NCBI GenBank assembly: GCA_963556695.1
Contig: CAUWAG010000012.1
Location: 2,852,001-2,916,000 of the forward strand
Source: Anthostomella pinea
Taxonomy: Eukaryota; Ascomycota; Sordariomycetes; Xylariales; Xylariaceae
Length of the DNA: 64,000 nucleotides
Direction of reading: 5' to 3'
Below are positions 1 through 12,412 of the stretch, piece after piece (within the stretch, counting starts at the first letter, position 1; every line of letters begins with the position of its first letter). The notes beneath the pieces are model-generated. The model searched no databases, was not told the DNA's origin, and saw only the letters and a program-made list of their open reading frames with translations. Made by a program: the position numbers and the translations under genes.

Positions 1-217
1 ACGGTTGCCTTTTGCTTTTGCCTTTTCTCTTAATTTCAACTTATGCAAGCAGTGTGCGCATCAATAACTACAATTTATTCGTACTATAAGCTCCTCAATC
101 GTAAAGGAAGTGCAAACCCCCAATGTCCCAGAACTGGACAGAAAGCCGAGCCCCCGTGCTATACGCACAGTCAAAGCCTTTCCGTCCACAATAACCTTGA
201 TCATGGCTTCCATAGGC

Positions 218-2294
218 TCAGACCGACGACAGCAGGAAACGCTGTATATAGGCATCCACCAAAGCATCTTGGGCGCTTTGACGCCATGGGGTCAACACGG
301 AACTGAATCCTGATCCGGCACACTGTCGAACGGAGATCACGGGCTTCATTTGCTGCGGCTTAGTCCAGCGAAAGTATGGCTGGCCCTGCAAATACTGCGT
401 GCGCGTGCTGAGCAGAACCATATGAGAAGATCCTTATGGTTACCAGCTTCCAGCGGTCGGTATGTTTGTCAACTCATGGAACAGCGCCCCATCAATTGGT
501 ACAGTTGCCAAGGCCGCGAGAACTTGAGTCCTCTGCTTGACGTGGTCGAGGGCCATCAGCTGGCGAGCTGCAGACTGCAAGGCCGCATATACAGGAACAG
601 GCCTCCTACCAAGTAGCGCCAGATGGACGTCCGTGATGTTGGGCCTGGTCGTATCCAGGTGGGTCTTGCCTTGCAATTCCTGCCACCATTCATCGCTGGG
701 TGCTTGGAGTGTGCCAACCTTCGTCCCCTTCTCGAAGCTGTTTCTCACGATGTCAATGGTGAAAAACTCAGTGCATTCCCTTCTGCTGTCACGTGAGGAC
801 TGCGCAGCTGGAGATTTTTCTCCTATAACCCATGTTCGAAGCGACTCTTTCAGCTGTGGGATTGTGGTCGGCCGCGTACCTTTCCAGTATAGATATCTGG
901 CGTACGTGTTGCAGAAGGCCTCGAGATTTGCAGCATTCTGGACGAAGTTGTTCGCCACTCCGAGGATGCTGTGACATTCGTACATATGGGCGACCGTTCA
1001 CAATGGCAAGTCCCTAATGTAGTTTAGCGAAGATTTGTTGATGAGTACCTCGCACCACACCCGGAGGACGCCAACACCCCAACAGTCTATCTGCGCCATT
1101 ACAGATGTTATCACCGCGGCGATGACTTGTTTTATGTCTTCCTGGTCCTCAGAGGTTATCGCTTGCTTTAAAAGCGAAAACCTGGAAACTGTGAGAAGTC
1201 GGGCTTGAACTTCGTATTTGGCTGCCCGCAGATCTTGCGCCGTAGGTATAGTATTAGTGTTGAAGGCCAGTTGACGTAAAATCGTCTGCTCGAAGCCCAT
1301 ACCAGTCCCCGTCTTTAACAATTCTATATCCCGAGCCATCGGCTGTGGAAAGTATAGAAGCCCTGAAGCATACTTAGTGTCTACGAATGCCAAGAGTTTT
1401 TTTGTGGCGTTATAGGTCCTAGGCATAAAGTATAAGTCACTGCATCACCATAAGTTGCGACAGTGGATTTGTGCCCTTGAAAAGACATCTTGTCCTAAGA
1501 CGAAACTAGGAAACTCACACATCAATCTGCTTAAGCTCTTCCAATTGATCAAGGTCGCGCAGTCTGGCAGCAAACCCATTAAATCGAGCCAGGTCGCTTA
1601 GAAAAAGCGAGTTCAACCCCGGGTAAGGGCTGGGTGTTTTGTCTTCTTGTTCGAACCATTCGGGGACTAGGAGTTGCGCCTCATTGATATACGAGGTGAG
1701 ATACCGAGTCATACAGCTCGACGCTGCTGGAGTCAGCGGCCACCATTAATTACCAGAAGGGGTTTACATACCAACGGTAGCCACACACAACGCGGTCTCC
1801 TTCTTATACACCGCAGCCCACAGATCAGAGACCATACCCAAACAAGTCTCGACCCCTGACAGGAACATCGAGAACTCCAGTGTGCCGCCGAGCATACCAA
1901 CGTTGGGGCCTTGATCCGTCCCCGTCTCCTCTGGCTCGGGTGATGTCTCATCTGACTCTACTGTTGGCTTAACTTCCTCCGAGCTTGTATCGTCCGGCTC
2001 GCTGTTTACCCCGGATTCCTCCACGATTGTCTCAGCTTCCTCAAATTCTTCGTCCCTCGCCCGGCACAGCACGATGATTTCGTCTATCTTCTCTTCCCAC
2101 CATTGATGGGACCTTGCCTCTGGGGTATTTGCTGGATATAGTGGATCTATGTCCCTACGACGAATTCTATTTGTGTATGTCAGGTCGTACGCTGCCTTGT
2201 CTTTGACGTCCCGAGGCAAATTCGGGCATCTCTCAGAAACAAATAAAACGCCCGATGTTTGCCATACCAAAACCACGGGCTTTCTGATGAGCAA
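218..2294 (-). pseudogene. Unrecognised multi-exon gene with an in-frame nonsense codon
   Basis: Four minus-strand coding blocks join with good splice signals. Block 1 (about 2294-1766) has an acidic Glu/Ser/Thr-rich middle. Block 2 is 1738-1515; block 3 starts near 1417 after a CCTAG acceptor. Blocks 3 and 4 form one frame (to about 440) broken by a single TGA at 1000-998. A likely last exon (about 373-218) follows a GTAACC donor. I see no recognisable domain. The 5' end is unresolved, because the frame at 2294 opens on TTG and an upstream exon carrying the ATG is needed. The lone TGA could be CGA changed by C-to-T, so this is either a young pseudogene or a base error. No function is proposed. 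Confidence 0.5.
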
Positions 2295-5192
2295 CGAAAA
2301 CGAATGCAGAAACGAGCTGCGGATACCAAGGGCACAGACATGGACGAACGGATTGCACCAACGACCTACGACAGTTGGGGTGGAAATAACAAGGAAAGGT
2401 CCCCAGAATGGCGAGAGAAACGAGCTCGCCTTGATATCGAGATATTATCACTCCATTTCGAGTTCCTGATTTAGACGTGCACCTGTACGCCCAAGACTCG
2501 ACAGACCATGACTTCTTTATCGGCAAAGACACAAGCACGGCGTGTGAAGATGGCGGCTATTGCGGGCGTGCGAGAATGGTGGTGGTTGTAGCGAGTGGTG
2601 GTCGAACGCGGTACTGACATACAGGGACCGGAGATCAGCTCAGCGTCGTCCCTCTGGGGACTTGCGGTGGCGGTGAGTGATTTAAACGCCCTGTAGTGTT
2701 TTTATTCAACCTCTGTAGAATATTGAAGTGACCATGGTAGGCGTCCGGATCTATAGCGATTGACGAGCTGTCAGACGGGATGAGAGTCAACGTCTCCAAG
2801 GTGGGGGCTCTCTGCAGATACCAATCTATGTGTCATCCGCCCGTTGTCATCCAACAGTACAACATATCCTTTTTATTTGGTAAAAACTCGCAGGGTTTTT
2901 TGCGGGATGACGATGACGCTGACGCTGATGCTGACGCTTGACCGATTGGCAACGATGCAAACTGTGCGACTTGCAGTGGAAAAATTCCAGGTCTACAAAT
3001 ATCGGCGAAGACATCGATTCAGGAGGCAACTATGCTTCACTCTTTCGCCTCAGGAACGCACTTAGTTCTGCTAGTTAGTCTAGCATATCGATGTGATGTG
3101 TACGTATAATGGAGGCGTGCTGGCTGCCTCGCCGCGTAAGGCCCTGACGGGGGGTTTCGTTTGATCAAGCAGAGACTGACAGGGTACGCGAAGAAGGGCT
3201 TCTAGAAGCTCGAGAAAAAGATAATATGTCAGACACTGATAAGGTGTGCCATGCGGGTATCGTCTAAGCTCGGCGCCTGAATCTGTCAACGGCCTGACCT
3301 GGTCTTCTCGGAGGTTGGCATGATATCATGAAGTCTACGACCACCTAGCTGCCTGACAGGCCGGCCTGTTTCTTAGGCTTTGGCAGGGTAAGGTCACCAC
3401 GTGCGTCTAGGGATGTGACCGACGGGCGAGCTGACTCAAATTCCTGCGGGCTGTGGCGGCGGAGGGATTCTGATAGTGTCTGGGATTTAGTTACGTGCTA
3501 CTCCCAGAGAATTGCGCCTCATCCCACATGCCCACGGGGTAATAAGCAGCATCACCACGAGGCAAGCCGCTGCCGGTGGCACCGAGCGATATGTTTACCG
3601 TAATCCGCCGACTGCTATCCTACCCTAAGTCCTGCACAGTACTTATAAGATGTGGGAGCACAAGCAAGCGATATTTTTCAAAGGGGCTGGGAACGCTGAC
3701 CTCATTTCGCAGAGTAGCATCCCCGCGCGCCGCCGAATCACCGCTGGTAGAGGGTGTGCGGCTGTCGTGGATGCTACTCGACTCTTTAACATGAAACCGA
3801 ATATGGGCCAATGAGAGTATGGAAGTGCGTTTTTGTGATGTCCCGCCGCATCTGACAGCATGTGCATGTTGTATAGTAGGATGGTGGATGGATGGCAGGC
3901 GCCTCGTGGGTCGGTAACTTCGGCAGCGCCGTGGCTGCAGCGGCGCCATGCGACGCCATGCAGGCGGGGCGACTCGAAAGGGAATGTGATACTAGAATAA
4001 ACGGTTGAGTCTGTCTGCAGTGAGTGCCTGGCGTTCCCCGGAAGATGTCGTAATACGCCTCCCGAGCCAAAATAAGCGATGGATATTGCCTGTTTTTGGA
4101 CTACGACACTCTTCTGCGACGGGTTAGGAATTAAAGGGGCTGAAATAGAACTTTGCAGCTATTGTCGGGGAGTATCGATTGGGATATCAAGACGTTGGGC
4201 TGAGTTGGCCAGAAGCATACTGCGACGGCGGCGTGTCAAATCTCATACGTCACTCATCTGTCCCCCTAGATGCTGAACAATGGGTACGAAGTATCATTCA
4301 GGGTGCAACGCTGCATCCTACCAGCCAGCCCGATTGTCGTTCCTGGGTTTCCATTCACCGGGGCTCGATCTGCCTTGGATGGAGTGATGGAAGTGATGGA
4401 GTTTGCGATCATCTCGGGATCGCATCGCCATGATTCGATAGATACTACCCTTCCTTGTCGGCAGTCACACGTGGTTGCCAAGGTGCTGGGCAACCCCGGG
4501 GCCAGGTTCGTGGAACGGAACATTCATGCCATTGTGTCCGGGGTGGGAGTCAATTGGAGTGGCGTGATGGCTGAATCCATCCCCCTGTAGTTTGCGTTTA
4601 AGACGCGGTGCGATGTTGCACTCATGATACGTAGGTATATGGGCATAATATTATACAATTAGATAAGCTGCCAGAGCCATTCGCGTGACACCCTCCCAGA
4701 CATTCTGGTACAGTTTGTGCTATTACGTTGTCCTTCGGCGCCAGATACTGCTATCGTACTCGTTCAAACCGAAAATCCGGACGCTCTTGCCTGTGTCCCT
4801 CATTTTCGGAACCTTTCCCCGTTTTCCCACAGACGTCCTGTTTTACCGTTTCCGGAGCCCAAAGTGCTATGTTGTACACGAAGCTTGATTACAAATAGTA
4901 TATAAAGAGGTATGCGGCTGGCACAGCTTGGTCAGCATGGTGCATTCGGATGGTCCACTACCGTAGAGTAAGACGAGCGACCGTTCCATCTGCATGTTTG
5001 ATGTTGAACATTATATCCGGATAGGATCTGGCGAAATGTATCGTGTTTTTGTGTGGTTTCGTTACGTCGTTAAAGTTCTATTCCGCCATGTTGGTACAAA
5101 GTGCCACTGTCGAGGCGCAAGGCACGTCCTCGCCAGCCCATGCAGTCGATGGGGGTGGCTATGTCGTTGGAGCATGGTCGTGAGTCTTGGTA
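2295..5192. other. Intergenic, no convincing gene
   Basis: Both strands carry only short overlapping open frames without splice-supported continuity. The first exon of the gene to the left may lie near 2300-2540. A GACGCTGATGCT-type short repeat sits near 2910-2940. Nothing else is supported. Confidence 0.5.
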
Positions 5193-5534
5193 CTAGTGGC
5201 CGGTATTGTTTCCGCCGCTGCAGTCTGAGCCACCAGGGCCGCTGAACTGATCCGCGAAGGTGGCGATATGTGCCGAAGCGTGTGCTTGGTGGTCGTAAGG
5301 GGTTTCGTGGACGAGTCGATCAACGACGTCCTCGCTTCGTGGCTGAACCGGTGGAGGTTGGTACTCTTGCTGCGGTGTATGCTCTGCTGCTGAGCCGGTG
5401 GCGGTGTGGCTGGAAGTCCACAGTCAGATTGCGAAGCTCAAAAGTAAACAGCAAAAGCATATCTGAAGAGTGGCTTACGGGTCAGATGAGCACCCACCCA
5501 AGTTCACTCCAACTGATGATGATGTGCCAGGCAT
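5193..5534 (-). CDS. Small two-exon hypothetical protein, 90 residues
   Basis: ATG at 5534-5532 opens an 18-codon exon ending at a GTAAGC donor. A 69-bp intron (5478-5410) ends TTCCAG, and the frame then runs to TAG at 5195-5193. The exon lengths (56 + 217) sum to 91 codons, so splicing restores one clean frame. The product is hydrophilic: a Ser/Gly-rich N-terminus, a Gln/Pro-rich stretch (QQEYQPPPVQP, about residues 32-42), a His-rich stretch (YDHQAHASAHIATF) and a Gly/Asn-rich end with one Cys. No signal peptide or membrane segment is visible. I do not recognise the family. The gene is too short and split for simple ORF finding; the support is intron phase and composition only. Confidence 0.5.
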
Positions 5535-7499
5535 GTCGACCTGCCTAATCGCATACGATGTGGCGTGGCAGAAGGATGAAGCTGTTGATGGATAGGGGAT
5601 TCGCTTGGGATGTAACGAGGGGCGGACGCAGAGAAGCGGCACAATCTAGTAGTTGGGGAGACGACAGGAGTAAGCGAATGGAAGAAGGATCTTCTCGAGT
5701 CTAGGGAATGGGGCAACTGTTGCAGATGTGCCTACGTCGCAGGGAATGGAATGGGAAGAGTAATGGAAGATCAATATAGTCCGTAGGAGCAATAACGTCG
5801 AGAACCGAGAGGGTATTTATTAGTGAACAGAGTTGGACGAATGTCGGAAAACTCTGACTGTCATAGTTTGCTCCGGATGCGGCTCACAACGCTCGGCTAT
5901 CCGATCTGGCCAGGCCAGGCACTCATCACGCACATGACCTAACCCCTGGTACTGATTGACTAGACCGCCAGAGATGAGGGCTTTGCTCCGACAGATTCAG
6001 ACAAGGATACGGACCCTGAGATCTGTCGTGGACTAGAGGTGTGTGGTCAGTGCCATGTGAGACGACGTCGCAATGGCAGGAATGATCCGATCGGCCTGAC
6101 GAACGGGGCCGTAATGGCCATGTGAGAAGATGATCGACCGTCCTTGACGAAATTACACCGGCAACGTTGGCGGAAGACCGGTCTTCAACAGCTCATAGAC
6201 TGCAAGTGCCAACGCGTAGAACGCAAGACGTCGGTACATCCAGCTGCATATATCACGCTGTCAATATAGTTACACGCGAGGCATGACGACTAACCGGCCT
6301 CGGTGGCTACGGGCGTTGTGACCCCTGGCCACTGGGCCTGAGTAGCAGACCTGGTCATCCCTTAACGGCCGGGCCCATAATCTGAATTTAAAGGTAAACC
6401 AATGTGGCAGTAGGTTCGTGGTAGTCCATGGCCTACGACTGACTGGCCCCGGTCGTGTAGGTGAAAAGACAAGAGAAATCAAAGATAAAGCCGGAGAAGA
6501 ATGAAGTGGTGGGCGGCCAGCTAGAATGCGAACCAGTTCGCCAGAGAGACATCGTCCCTCGGCCTTACTGAGGAACGCGCGTGCTCTGAGGCCCTGGCCG
6601 CGATTTTCAGGCAGCCAGGTATGCGTCGCGATGGTAATAACCGACCGCCCATGGTGCCGTTGAGTGCTGGGTCAGTGGGCTTCCTAGCGAACTTTCCGGC
6701 CTTGTTGTCGGTTGTGGGGGCCGTTCGAGTTCGAAGGCGGTGATGAGGATCATCGAGCTGAATAGGCGTGAGAGATAACTCCGACTCGCCCTAGTTCAGG
6801 ATTCGTCAACGGTGATCATGAGTTGAAACTGAAACCACAGCCGGCATCATGGCACGTGAGGCGAGAGAACTACCGTGAGGCAAGTTACCCGGTACAGCCT
6901 GCACCAGGGGCGACCGATGATTAACTCATCTTCCACGTGAAGTGAAATGCGACCTCTCTGAAACCAGGTCAGATGACAGCGAGGGAAAAATCCAGCACAT
7001 GACGGCCTGCGTGGTCAGTGGCGTTTCGTGTCGTATTGAATGCTGCAGGCTGCGCGTGGGCGGCGTTGATGGTGGTGGCCGAGGCCAGCTGGAGATAGGC
7101 CACCAAAAGCTGCAGGAAGACCTGCGGGTCTCCCCTGCATGCGCGTCTGTCTTCACTGGCGAGATTGAGCAATCTCACATTCTACGTTTCTTCGATGCAC
7201 GTTCTCTGACGGAATGTTTCGACGTGAGAAAATTTGCAGTAGGATGGATAGGCGGCGCTAGGTGGTGATGCCGTCAATTGCCCCTGGAACGACCGCCCAT
7301 GCCAGCCTGTTGTGCAGGCCAAGATATTTGTCCGATCATTTGGGCGAGGTTTTGGGATGCCCGGTCGGTCAGTACACGTTGCCCCAAGATGCGAAAGTAG
7401 CAACCAATGTTGCAGACAGTACATTGCATAAATATCAGGCAAGGCTGCCGCGCAGAGCCTTGTCTCGCACTGATCCTCTTAGGACTTTAGACCGCTTGA
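5535..7499. other. Intergenic, no supported gene
   Basis: Only short, mutually overlapping frames are present on both strands. The region is GC-balanced and not RIP-like. It holds the 3' flank of the glycosidase-like gene on the right. Confidence 0.45.
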
Positions 7500-10330
7500 C
7501 TACTGAGCCGCTCGTTCTAGTCCGTACGCGTCATTCCGCTTCACCGCCAGAAAGGTCAGGCTCCAAAGCTGCCGGATATCGCTCTCTATACTCGCGTTAG
7601 TCCATTACTCTGAGCACATCTTTCCTTGGAATTGACCATACCAATTGAGCCCTGGCCATCTGGTCGCGGTAGAGCACCCAAAGACGCGTACTGGAAGTCC
7701 CCTTCTTCCATAACCCAGCTCCATACTTCGCTGCTCAAGTATTCGCGATTGCTCTCGATCAAGTCCCAAAGGTGATTGTAGGCTTTGATGGCCTTCTGCT
7801 TCACTTCGTTGGCGCAAAACTCGAGTTGCTCGTTATTGCAACGCCCCAGCTGCCTCTCTAGTCCAGCAGCCATCATCGCCATTTGCCAGCTCCAGACGAC
7901 CGTACCATGGTATGAAATCGACGAAAAGTCGTCGATATCGGCCGAGGTTCCGGCGTACGCAGGGTTTGCAACCAGCAACCCAACCGAGGTAGAAAGACCA
8001 ATGGGAAAGGGGTGTAAAATATTATCTGCCACCTGCGAGATGTATGCGGTCAGCTGAATTTGGTTCTTTGGGTCCAGGAGGAACAGCCGGAAGCAGTCGT
8101 CGGTGTTCATAACCTTCACAATGGGCTGCTGGTTTTTGCCGTCGAGAGCGAGTCCGTGGAAGAGGACGGGTGATGTAGCTTCACCAGTGTCGGTTGGTCC
8201 GGAAAATGAACTCGCGTTGACGTAGTTCTCTATGAGACTGCGGGCTTCATCCGCCGGAATGTGAACCTCAAACATTGCGAGCGTATTGTCTTCCCAGAAA
8301 ACCGCCCGGTCGGCAGCGGTTTGCGACCATTTAGGATGGGATGGAAAGAGGCCGTTACTCGACAACGAAGCAATGGCTTTGAGCGCTGCGGGGACAAGAG
8401 CTGTGTTCACATCATACGGAATCCGACCTCCGCCTAGGCCACTTTCACTATCTCGCCATTGTCCAACCGCCTGGCCTTGCTTCAATTGAATCAGGTTTTC
8501 CTTCGTAGCGGACTTCTCCAAGGCTGCGGTGAGGCCCATGATTTTCTCTGCTGTAGCCAAGACCAAGTCGATGTAGGTTGAACCCTGATTTGAGCGAATG
8601 ACCGACGCATTCGTGGCTAGAAGGACGTCTCGTCGACTCTTGCCTACGTCGGATTGGACGAAGTACTGATCCATGACAATAGGTAGAAAGAAGTCAGTGT
8701 CGACCATCTTGTAGTCGCACTGCGCATCCGTACTGTGTATCCCTTGTTGCTCGTTCAGGTAGGTGGCATAGTCGCCAATCGTCTCCTCGTGGCATACACT
8801 GCCGTCATTCAGATCAATTCGTTCAACGGCAGCGCTGATGATAGTTTCAATTGCGCCACCCTGGCCCTCGCTCAAAACCGGTTGGAGTAGGAGCAGAGTG
8901 ATCAGACTGTCACGCCCAAAATAAGTGAGAAACTTCCAGCCACCCGCCACGATCTTGGATTTAAACGAGAAGAACGACAGGGACTGTGTATCCTCAGGAT
9001 TCTGCGACAAGAGGTCCTGTGACGTAGGGCTTAGTACGTCTGTCGCACATAGTTGGTCCAGCTGCGGGTAAGTAAACCACGCGTTAAGGCTGTAGGTGCC
9101 TGCTTCAAAGTGAGCTTGGCCATGCTGGATCGAAATTGCGACTCCAGTAGTGCTTTGGAAGGTCAAGAACGTTTCGGTTGTCTCGTCGAGCCAGATGCGA
9201 TTGAGCTGGATCCCGCCATCAGCTAGTTGTTGGGTCTGGATTGCATCTTGTATCTTCGTATCCAAGCTCCCACCCTCGACGTAGTTTCGGATGGTGCGTA
9301 TGCTTCCAACGATAGCTAGATCAAGTACTGCTGATGAATTCAGGGAAATAAGCCCAGTCACACCGCTGATGAGCGGGTTGAGGGTGCGATTGAAGTCAAC
9401 GATGACTTCGAGAGAGATGCCGAGAGTTCCATCAACATTGTTCTCGGGCAGGAAATACGTAACTACGCCACTGTTACCAGCAGGCCAAGCTATCTGATCT
9501 GTTTGTCAGCTCGGATGGATGTGCCATAACCAGAAACACAGATGGCTTCTTACGAGGAGTCTTGGGCTAGTGAGCTCCAGGTCGCCACCTGACACAGGGC
9601 TTGTGATGATCACTTGACTCGCGCTGCTACAGTCTGAGATGAAGTAGTTTTCGTAAGGAGGATCACTCAAATGGAGATAGCTCGCCGAACATTCCGCCTC
9701 GATTGGTGGGCTGGGGGACTTCTGATCTTTCAGTTGTACTAGTTGGCCTTCTGCGCAGCTTCGCCTCATTAGCGGAGTCACCCAAGATGTTACAGGGACG
9801 ACTCACGAGAATTCACTTGGTAAGTAGCAGTCGCTCCCGCATTTCAACGTCCTTTGCCTGTCGACGACTGGGCACAGGAAATTTCCACCGTAGCAAGTGT
9901 GCTGATAAAGTCAGAGACAAATCTGTTCGTCATGGAGGTAACGGTGAGTACTTACGCTGTTGATGTCGTATCTTGAGCTGCCACAGGGAAAGAGTCCGTC
10001 ATTGAGTGAAGATGAGGCTGGTCTGAACCATAGCACCGCCGCCACCAGTATCACCGACACAGCCATTAAGACCCAACAAGACACAGCACGTCCGAAGGCA
10101 TTCCAAGAACAGTGCTGACATCGATTCCAGAGCGTCTTCTTCGGAGTGATGAGGGTTCGTACAGGAGAATGAGTGGTTGAGTAGCCACTCTGGTCCAGTG
10201 GAATACTCAACGGGTCATCCTCCAGGAGATGTTGACCATCATCCGGTGTCAGGCGCCTGTCCTCGTCCCATCGGAACAAGCGGCCAAGCACGGGAAATCG
10301 GGCAAGCGAAGAAATTACCACCCAAGACAT
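7500..10330 (-). CDS. Membrane-anchored six-hairpin glycosidase-like protein
   Basis: Five exons: 10330-9956, 9901-9807, 9758-9554, 9493-7642 and 7585-7500, with introns of 48-60 bp, total 871 codons. The N-terminal cytosolic tail is followed by one hydrophobic span near residues 80-100 (VLMAVSVILVAAVLWF), suggesting a type II membrane protein. Next come a Cys-rich lumenal segment (CYGGNFLCP, CGSDCY), a beta-rich N-domain (IAWPAGNSGVVTYF) and a large alpha-helical region with YFGRDSLITLLLL, GQWRDSESGLGGGRIPYDVN and YHGTVVWSWQMAMMAAG. These resemble fungal secreted or membrane proteins annotated as glycogen-debranching-like (alpha/alpha)6 glycosidases. The substrate is unknown. The last exon (LWSLTFLAVKRNDAYG) is recovered only through a GTATGG/TATAG intron with a GACTAAC branch site; without it the C-terminus looks truncated. 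Confidence 0.8.
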
Positions 10331-11638
10331 ATCGGCAAGCTCGTCAAGGCTCGCGTCAAGAGCAGCCGACTGATGATCACGGCATGGATTCAGGCTTCAT
10401 CATGCGGCTTGGCGACGTGCTTCGCGCGGGGCAGCCGAAGCCAAGGTCACAGATCTCGATACTGAGCCCGCAGCTGATTCGACTCTGCACATGCAGGTAG
10501 TGACAAGATGGACTCGGACTCGTAGAGAAGGGATTTGATGTATTCCTGGACTTGTACACTTGAGGAAGGAGCATTCGACGCGAAGTGGCCAAGTCTAGGG
10601 GAATGGTGATTGGCCATAATAAGCGGACCCATCTGGCACCGACCCCTGTGCTTCGGCGGCCTGTCCCGCCTGTATGTCAGCGGTGACAGTCAGGCACCCC
10701 TTTCTCTTCATCAGGATCAGAGTCGGCATCCTTGTGGCTTGATAACATGATCGGACATCATAAGCACTGGCTATCCTTACAAGACACTGGCTACATGGGC
10801 CTTTGCCCGATGATAGTGGTCGGGTTTTATGCGGATATCCTACGCCGGGTGCCGCCTCAGGCCTCGTCGCCGGCATCAGCCTGGTGTTGAGAGGCTGCAT
10901 TAGCCGTGCTATACCACAAGCCAAAGGTGTCAGTGCTGGATGTATGCCTTCACGACGTGTGCATTTGCGGTTTCGTGGAACTCGGGAACACGACATCCTC
11001 TTAACTCAGACTAATTCCGGCGCATGCCAATAGAACCTTATATGAGCTCTTCACTGCTCTTCCAGGTTCGGGATCTCCATGGGGACGGTAGGCTCTCCTC
11101 GCCGGCATCAATGGCGATGGAGATACCCGCGTGGTCGCCCCGTCTGAAGAGAACTCCACTGGTGTTGGTGGTTACTTGCAGTACTCTGACGAACAACTTG
11201 GACGGTCCGGATTGGACCGAGGGAGGGCTCCTCAGACCCTTGAAAACGGGCATTGCGCTCCCTCTACCTGGTTGGCTTTAAATACGGAAGACATCCGCAT
11301 TGCCACAGAGCCAAGTTGACATAAGCAGCTTATGTGCTTATTCCAGGCGATTGCCCCTTTCATGGTGTTTATGCCACACGATTATGCGAGTTATTCTTTC
11401 AGTCACTTGCAGCGTTACGATGTCATGAAGTGAAGTAGTCACATCACAGCAGTCGAGGAAATATGTCCCCTATCAACGCCTTTTGCAGAAACCCAAACAG
11501 AAAACTCTTGATTCATTGCCACGAAGGGCAGCCAAGCTTTCCTTATTCCAATCTTCCTTAACGCCTCCTCCGCCGACAAACGAACAAGCGAACGTCACTG
11601 GTATGAGGATGATAGGCGAAGGGCAGAGCTCCCAGTCT
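10331..11638. other. Intergenic
   Basis: The probable promoter of the glycosidase-like gene lies on the left and the 3' flank of the zinc-finger gene on the right. The open frames seen are short and lack homology-like features. A near-perfect palindrome CATAAGCAGCTTATG lies near 11329. Confidence 0.45.
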
Positions 11639-11735
11639 CTCGAGACATCGTCATCGTCATAGTCATTGACATCGTCATCGTTGTAGTCTCCGACATCGTC
11701 GCCGACATCGTCCCTGTCTTCGTCTTCGTCTCGGC
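11639..11735 (-). repeat. GACGATGTC-type acidic codon repeat downstream of zinc-finger gene
   Basis: Read on the minus strand, this is a run of GAC/GAT/GTC codons giving an Asp-rich sequence (DDVGDDVGDYNDDDV). It lies in the same frame as the zinc-finger gene, after its TAA and a second in-frame TAG a few codons later. Confidence 0.7.
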
Positions 11736-11745
11736 CCTAGGGGTT

Positions 11746-12412
11746 TTAGTGGTGCCAGACCGCGTCCTCGCCAAAGTTGTGAAAACGCACATGGCGTTGC
11801 GCCTCGGGCTCCCCCTCCAATCCATCGTTTCCCACTTTGGTGCAGCCTTGCCAGGTGCATGACCACTTCTTTCCTTGCTTGACGGCGGGGTGGTCACTCA
11901 GGAGATGCTCGCGGACATCTCCACCGGCAGGATCGCCAAAGGCACACATCATGCATTGTTTGCCAACATGCAGGTTGGGCACATGCTCAGCCATGCTTCT
12001 CTTGTTCAGGGTCTTCTGACATGCCTTGCAAGTGTACATGCCAGTGGCGTTGCCAGCGTTGTCGACAACCGGCGTTACGAACAACGGTGACAGTGCGTAC
12101 TGATCAATGATGGCCTTGGTGCTGACGGGCGGGACAACAGGCGCGACAGGAGCCGGGGCCGCAGGACCAAGAGGACCCTGGGCAAGGGGGCCGACAGGGA
12201 CGGGAGCTAAGAATAGTCAGCATCTGAGATTTCTCAGTCCGTTCACAGCCAAGAACATATGAGATCAATTCCCTTTGTGTATGGCTATTTCAGGGGGGAG
12301 TCAGAGCCTAGGACTTACCATTGGCAGCGTGGGCTTGGGCTTGGGCTCGGGGTTGCGCATCAGCTTGGCCACGGTCGTTCGCAGCAGCCATGCTGCGGGT
12401 GGTTCGGCGCAT
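11746..12412 (-). CDS. Two-exon C2H2-like zinc-finger protein
   Basis: Exon 1 starts at ATG 12412 (MRRTTRSMAAAND) and is basic and Gln/Ala-rich. A GTAAGT donor at 12318 and an acceptor at 12207 remove 112 bp and restore the frame into a Pro/Ala/Val-rich linker, then a compact Cys/His domain. Candidate ligands are CKAC with HVPNLH, then CMMC with a following HLLSDH, then CTWQGC with HVRFH, so two or three finger-like units. The total is about 184 residues. Basic N-terminal residues suggest nuclear or nucleic-acid contact, but spacing is not the classical TFIIIA type, so a DNA-binding role is inferred only. The Asp-rich frame just past the stop is discussed separately. Confidence 0.7.

Noticed and set aside
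10595..10996. Minus-strand 133-codon ORF
   Set aside because: Composition (Arg/Pro/Ala mix) looks like a chance frame, with no motif or intron support.
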